DNA of 9,124 bases from Synechococcus sp. HW_metabat.54 (GTDB lineage Bacteria; Cyanobacteriota; Cyanobacteriia; PCC-6307; Cyanobiaceae): NCBI GenBank assembly GCA_018623675.1, contig JAAZVJ010000027.1:1-9124 (forward strand), in the 5' to 3' direction. The position numbers and the translations under genes are program-made. The notes under the pieces were generated by a model. That model had not been told where the DNA came from. It saw nothing but the letters and a program-made list of their open reading frames with translations, and did no database searches. Positions 6,450 through 9,124 of this stretch are shown in pieces; position 1 is the first letter of the stretch; the number at the start of each line of letters is the position of its first letter.

Positions 6450-7679
6450 TTAAAGCGGAGGCAGGCTGGGTTCTGCACCTGAGGTTGGCGCGGGTTCCGG
6501 CAGTGGGATGGCGTCACCGTTTGCATCGAAGAGACGCCAGTTCATGGGATCAGCAGCCAGGTGCACGTTGCCACCGGGGGCGTACTGCACGTTGGGATCG
6601 GCCCTCACCTGAACGAGGTGGTTGCCGTCCTGCAGGCGACAGGTCACCAGCTGCTCGTTACCCAAGACCTCGCTGTGACTCACCTCTGCAGGCAGATTTC
6701 GGTTGGTGGCTGGTGCGATTTGAAGATGTTCTGGTCGAATGCCAGCAGTCAAGGTCTGCCCTTCGCGTGCGGGTAGGGCCGAGGCGATCGGCCCCTCGGT
6801 GATCAGTCTGCGTTCGCCGAGCATCAGCGTGCTGCCACTTCCCACTTGAACAGGCAGCACGTTCATTGGTGGGCTGCCGATGAACTGGGCAACAAACAGA
6901 TTGGATGGCCAGCGGTAGAGCTCCATGGGGGTACCCAATTGCTGCAACCGCCCTTGGTTCAGCACGGCGATGCGGTGCCCCATGGTCATCGCCTCCACCT
7001 GGTCGTGGGTCACGTAGAGCGTGGTGGTGCCAAGTTGCCGTTGCAGAGACACGATCCGTGCCCTGGTGCTGGCGCGCAACTTGGCATCGAGATTGCTCAG
7101 CGGTTCATCCATCAGGAACACCGACGGCTCGCGGGCCATGGCGCGTCCCAAGGCCACCCGTTGTTTTTGACCTCCCGAAAGCTCCTTGGGGAGACGGTCG
7201 AGCAGGTGGTCCAGCTCAAGCGCCTCAGCGACTTCGTTGACACGGGCTTCGATCCGACGTTCCCGCGCAGAGGGAATCCGCAGTGCTTGCGGTAGCGAGC
7301 GAGTGCGGCGATGCAATTGATCCTGGAGCTGCTCAAAAGGCCGGCGTTGGCGGCTGCGCCGAAGCCCGAAACTGAGGTTCTCCCTCACGCTCAGGTGGGG
7401 GTAGAGGGCATAGCTCTGAAACACCATGGCCACATCCCTTTGGGCAGGCCTCAGCTGCGTAATCGCTTGATTGCCGATCCGGATCTCTCCTTCAGTCGGA
7501 GCATCCAAGCCCGCGAGCAGCCGCAGCAGGGTGCTTTTGCCGCAGCCCGATGGGCCGACCAGCACGAGGAACTCCCCATCCTCAATGCTGAGATCAAGCT
7601 GGCGGATGACATCCACCGGGGCGCTGCCCCCACGGCTTGGGAAAGTTTTGCTCAGCCTTTCAAAGCGAACGCCCGCCAC
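6450..7679 (-). CDS. ABC transporter ATP-binding protein, MalK/UgpC (CUT1) family
   Basis: Cytoplasmic ATPase subunit that powers a sugar or polyol importer. The 409 residues comprise an N-terminal nucleotide-binding domain with Walker A GPSGCGKST (42-50), Q-loop Gln88 (MVFQSYALYPHL), signature LSGGQKQR (167-174), Walker B VFLMDEP (187-193), D-loop SNLDAKLR and H-loop His225. A C-terminal TOBE/OB-fold regulatory region begins about FIGSPPMNVLPV and contains GIRPEHL. Compared with MalK, about 27 extra residues, rich in Arg and Gln, occur at about 107-145, and the tail is Pro-rich. The GTG start at 7679 with upstream GGGG at 5-6 nt spacing fits the family N-terminus; longer in-frame extensions would run through obgE. 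No permease or binding-protein genes are adjacent, so it is an orphan ATPase that may serve permeases encoded elsewhere. A compatible-solute importer like GgtA of glucosylglycerol uptake is one guess. Confidence 0.94.
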   Translation of the reverse strand: MAGVRFERLSKTFPSRGGSAPVDVIRQLDLSIEDGEFLVLVGPSGCGKSTLLRLLAGLDAPTEGEIRIGNQAITQLRPAQRDVAMVFQSYALYPHLSVRENLSFGLRRSRQRRPFEQLQDQLHRRTRSLPQALRIPSARERRIEARVNEVAEALELDHLLDRLPKELSGGQKQRVALGRAMAREPSVFLMDEPLSNLDAKLRASTRARIVSLQRQLGTTTLYVTHDQVEAMTMGHRIAVLNQGRLQQLGTPMELYRWPSNLFVAQFIGSPPMNVLPVQVGSGSTLMLGERRLITEGPIASALPAREGQTLTAGIRPEHLQIAPATNRNLPAEVSHSEVLGNEQLVTCRLQDGNHLVQVRADPNVQYAPGGNVHLAADPMNWRLFDANGDAIPLPEPAPTSGAEPSLPPL

Positions 7680-7739
7680 AGCTGAGCCCCAGGTAGACGC
7701 GATCTTAGGGTTGATGGTTGGCCATGACCGAGGCTTGAC
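7680..7739. promoter_or_regulatory. Divergent spacer between the ABC ATPase gene and obgE
   Basis: This 60-bp spacer must hold promoters for both flanking genes unless obgE has one further upstream. On the minus strand TAAGAT (at about 7702-7707) is a possible -10 for the ABC gene, matching the consensus at four of six positions. On the plus strand GAGG at 7730-7733 is a good Shine-Dalgarno six bases before the obgE GTG at 7740. No inverted repeats or known operators stand out. Confidence 0.35.
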
Positions 7740-8729
7740 GTGCAATTCATTGACCAAGCCAGAGTGAGCGTTCGGGCTGGACGCGGTGGTGACGGGATCG
7801 TGGCGTTCCGGCGGGAAAAGTATGTGCCGGCTGGTGGGCCTTCTGGTGGCGACGGTGGCCATGGCGGGAATGTGGTGCTGGAAGCCGATCCCAACCTTCA
7901 AACCCTGCTGGATTTCAAATACAAACGCTTATTCCCTGCGGTGGATGGACGGCGGGGAGGTCCGAATCGCTGTACGGGTGCTTCGGGGCCTGATTTGGTG
8001 ATCAAGGTGCCCTGCGGCACCGAAGTACGCCACCTGACCACAGGAATCCTGTTGGGAGATCTCACGGATGGAGGTGAGCAGTTGGTGGTCGCTTTTGGGG
8101 GGCGTGGTGGCCTCGGCAATGCTCACTACCTCAGCAACCGCAATCGCGCCCCGGAGAAATGCACCGAAGGCCGTGATGGTGAGGAATGGCCACTTCAGTT
8201 GGAGCTCAAGCTGCTCGCCGAGGTGGGCATCATCGGCTTGCCCAATGCCGGAAAGAGCACCTTGATCAGCGTGCTATCCGCGGCGCGTCCAAAGATTGCT
8301 GATTACCCCTTCACCACCCTGGTCCCCAACCTTGGTGTTGTGCGTCGACCCACCGGAGACGGCACCGTCTTTGCCGATATCCCTGGGTTGATTGCTGGTG
8401 CGGCCCAAGGCGCTGGCCTGGGCCATGATTTCCTTCGCCATATCGAACGCACGCGCCTGTTGATCCACATGGTGGATGCCGGTTCAGAAGACCCTGTGGC
8501 CGATCTGCAGGTGGTCGAGCAGGAGCTGGAGGCCTACGGCCATGGATTGGTGGATCGTCCCCGTTTGTTGGTGCTCAACAAGTTGGAACTCCTGGATGAA
8601 GAGGAGCGAGACGAGCAGGTGAAACGCCTTGAAGAGGCCAGTGGTCGACCCGTGCTGCTTACGTCTGCGGCGATGGGGCAAGGGCTCGATCAGTTGCTTC
8701 AGCGGGTCTGGGCTGAGCTAGGGGTCTGA
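7740..8729 (+). CDS. obgE: Obg-family ribosome-associated GTPase
   Basis: Essential large-ribosomal-subunit assembly and stress GTPase (also called CgtA), 329 residues. The Gly-rich Obg domain spans about 2-158 ([37 protein letters not shown]). The G domain follows: G1 GLPNAGKST (166-174), switch/G2 DYPFTTL (188-194), G3 DIPG (213-216), G4 NKLE (280-283) and G5 TSA (308-310). The optional C-terminal OCT domain is absent; the protein stops right after the G domain, as in short Obg forms. The GTG start at 7740 is supported by an upstream GAGG and by the canonical MQFIDQARV opening. G4 has Glu where the usual NKxD motif has Asp, a conservative but noteworthy change. It is followed on the same strand by a 60-residue unknown protein after 73 bp. 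Confidence 0.98.
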   Translation: MQFIDQARVSVRAGRGGDGIVAFRREKYVPAGGPSGGDGGHGGNVVLEADPNLQTLLDFKYKRLFPAVDGRRGGPNRCTGASGPDLVIKVPCGTEVRHLTTGILLGDLTDGGEQLVVAFGGRGGLGNAHYLSNRNRAPEKCTEGRDGEEWPLQLELKLLAEVGIIGLPNAGKSTLISVLSAARPKIADYPFTTLVPNLGVVRRPTGDGTVFADIPGLIAGAAQGAGLGHDFLRHIERTRLLIHMVDAGSEDPVADLQVVEQELEAYGHGLVDRPRLLVLNKLELLDEEERDEQVKRLEEASGRPVLLTSAAMGQGLDQLLQRVWAELGV

Positions 8730-8749
8730 TGAAGACCTGTTGTGCCTTT

Positions 8750-8783
8750 GTTGTTGCCTTCCGTTGACGTGGCGATAACTGGG
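8750..8783 (+). promoter_or_regulatory. Weak candidate promoter upstream of the 60-residue protein
   Basis: Between obgE and the small gene, TTGTTG followed 17 bp later by GATAAC resembles a degenerate -35/-10 pair, and an overlapping TTGACG lies between them. Matches to the consensus are partial, and read-through from obgE is equally plausible. Confidence 0.2.
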
Positions 8784-8802
8784 TTCTGAACTGGTCTGTG
8801 CT

Positions 8803-8985
8803 GTGACCTTCTACATCTGTTTGGACGAGCGAGGAGGCATGATCGCCCGCTGTCAGACCGATGCGGAGGTGGAGCTGCTCCGTCGTCGTGGGCAGCGCAT
8901 TGCCTCGGTGCAACCCATGGCTCCTCAAGATGCGGTGGTCTGCGGACTCAACAGCCGATCTCTGGAGCTCGAAGACGAACTCTGA
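8803..8985 (+). CDS. Small conserved-looking protein of unknown function (60 aa)
   Basis: A 60-residue protein with no recognised family. It opens with a beta-like stretch (MTFYICLDERGGMIARC), continues with a helix that looks amphipathic (TDAEVELLRRRGQRI) and ends in an acidic tail (LELEDEL). Cysteines are at positions 6, 17 and 47. No hydrophobic membrane segment is present, so it is probably cytosolic. The start is GTG at 8803 without an evident Shine-Dalgarno. An ATG at 8839 is in frame and preceded by GAGGAGG, but that motif ends only one base before it, too close for a normal ribosome-binding site. It follows obgE by 73 bp on the same strand and converges on cp12, its stop lying three bases before the A-run of the cp12 terminator. 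Function cannot be assigned. Confidence 0.65.
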   Translation: MTFYICLDERGGMIARCQTDAEVELLRRRGQRIASVQPMAPQDAVVCGLNSRSLELEDEL

Positions 8986-8988
8986 GGC

Positions 8989-9018
8989 AAAAAAAACCTG
9001 CTGCGCCATCGCAGCAGG
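8989..9018 (-). terminator. Rho-independent terminator of cp12
   Basis: Reading the minus strand, a perfect 9-bp stem CCTGCTGCG / CGCAGCAGG (8997-9005 with 9010-9018) and a 4-nt loop are followed by eight T residues (the A-run 8989-8996 on the plus strand). This is a textbook intrinsic terminator placed 27 bp after the cp12 stop. In the plus direction the hairpin has no T-tract, so it is not an efficient terminator for the small gene ending at 8985. Confidence 0.92.
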
Positions 9019-9045
9019 TGATGAATCAGAGGTTTGATTGAGAAA

Positions 9046-9124
9046 TCAGTCGTCGTAGACGCGGCATTCGTCGGCGTCGGGATTGGCTTCGCAGTAGAGC
9101 TCCAGGGGAGTGGGGTCGTGGGAA
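9046..9124 (-). CDS. cp12: CP12, C-terminal end (5' part beyond window)
   Basis: Only the last 25 residues and stop are present. They read ...DPTPLELYCEANPDADECRVYDD, the diagnostic CP12 C-terminus. CP12 is a small, largely disordered redox switch that in the dark scaffolds glyceraldehyde-3-phosphate dehydrogenase and phosphoribulokinase into an inactive complex, shutting down the Calvin cycle. The two cysteines separated by eight residues form the C-terminal disulfide loop, and the terminal Tyr-Asp-Asp tail is the part that enters the GAPDH nucleotide site in characterised homologues. The N-terminal part (with any N-terminal Cys pair and the AWD_VEEL core) is outside the window. A strong terminator follows at 8989-9018. 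Confidence 0.95.
   Translation of the reverse strand, partial: SHDPTPLELYCEANPDADECRVYDD

Noticed and set aside
6441..6460. CGCTT-A-AAGCG inverted repeat at the mutS2/ABC convergence
   Set aside because: Only a 5-bp stem with a 1-nt loop and no T-tract; it cannot fold as a terminator and is likely chance.
7680..7901. Extended N-terminus of the ABC ATPase running through the obgE start
   Set aside because: The extension is antisense to conserved Obg sequence, and the ATPase family begins at about the GTG at 7679.

Overview
The window looks like chromosomal DNA of a marine Synechococcus/Cyanobium-type (alpha) cyanobacterium. The DNA is GC-rich with tightly packed genes. The last 79 bases encode an unmistakable C-terminus of CP12, the Calvin-cycle regulator of oxygenic phototrophs. 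HemB carries the plant/cyanobacterial metal-site signature, and a BicA-like SulP transporter and a lumen-type thioredoxin-fold protein fit the same assignment. No mobile element, CRISPR array, rRNA or tRNA is visible, and no gene-free stretch exceeds about 130 bases. This is mostly ordinary core genome.

Layout. Positions 1-624 (minus) hold the N-terminal 208 residues of a SulP-family anion transporter, whose 3' part lies outside the window. Positions 729-1121 (minus) encode a small exported or membrane-anchored thioredoxin-fold protein with a CPAC motif. A 130-bp divergent spacer follows. A plus-strand run comes next: a zinc-finger-less DnaJ (1252-2259), hemB (2299-3300), an 80-residue putative membrane protein (3340-3582), a VOC/glyoxalase-fold protein (3625-4026) and mutS2 (4026-6440, start codon overlapping the preceding stop by one base). 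mutS2 converges, with only 9 bp between, on a minus-strand MalK/UgpC-type ABC ATPase (6450-7679). That gene is divergent from obgE (7740-8729) across a 60-bp spacer. obgE is followed by a 60-residue unknown protein (8803-8985). The latter converges on cp12 (minus, from 9046 past the window edge), and a clear intrinsic terminator oriented for cp12 lies between them.

How the genes fit together. Themes are housekeeping and photosynthesis support: protein folding (DnaJ), tetrapyrrole synthesis (HemB), nucleic acid or ribosome maintenance (MutS2, Obg), envelope transport (SulP, ABC ATPase), disulfide chemistry outside the cytoplasm (CPAC protein) and light/dark control of the Calvin cycle (CP12). 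The least explained items are the small proteins at 3340-3582 and 8803-8985, the CPAC protein, a hairpin abutting the start codon at 3340, and an Arg-rich insertion in the ABC ATPase. I saw no convincing new multi-gene system.
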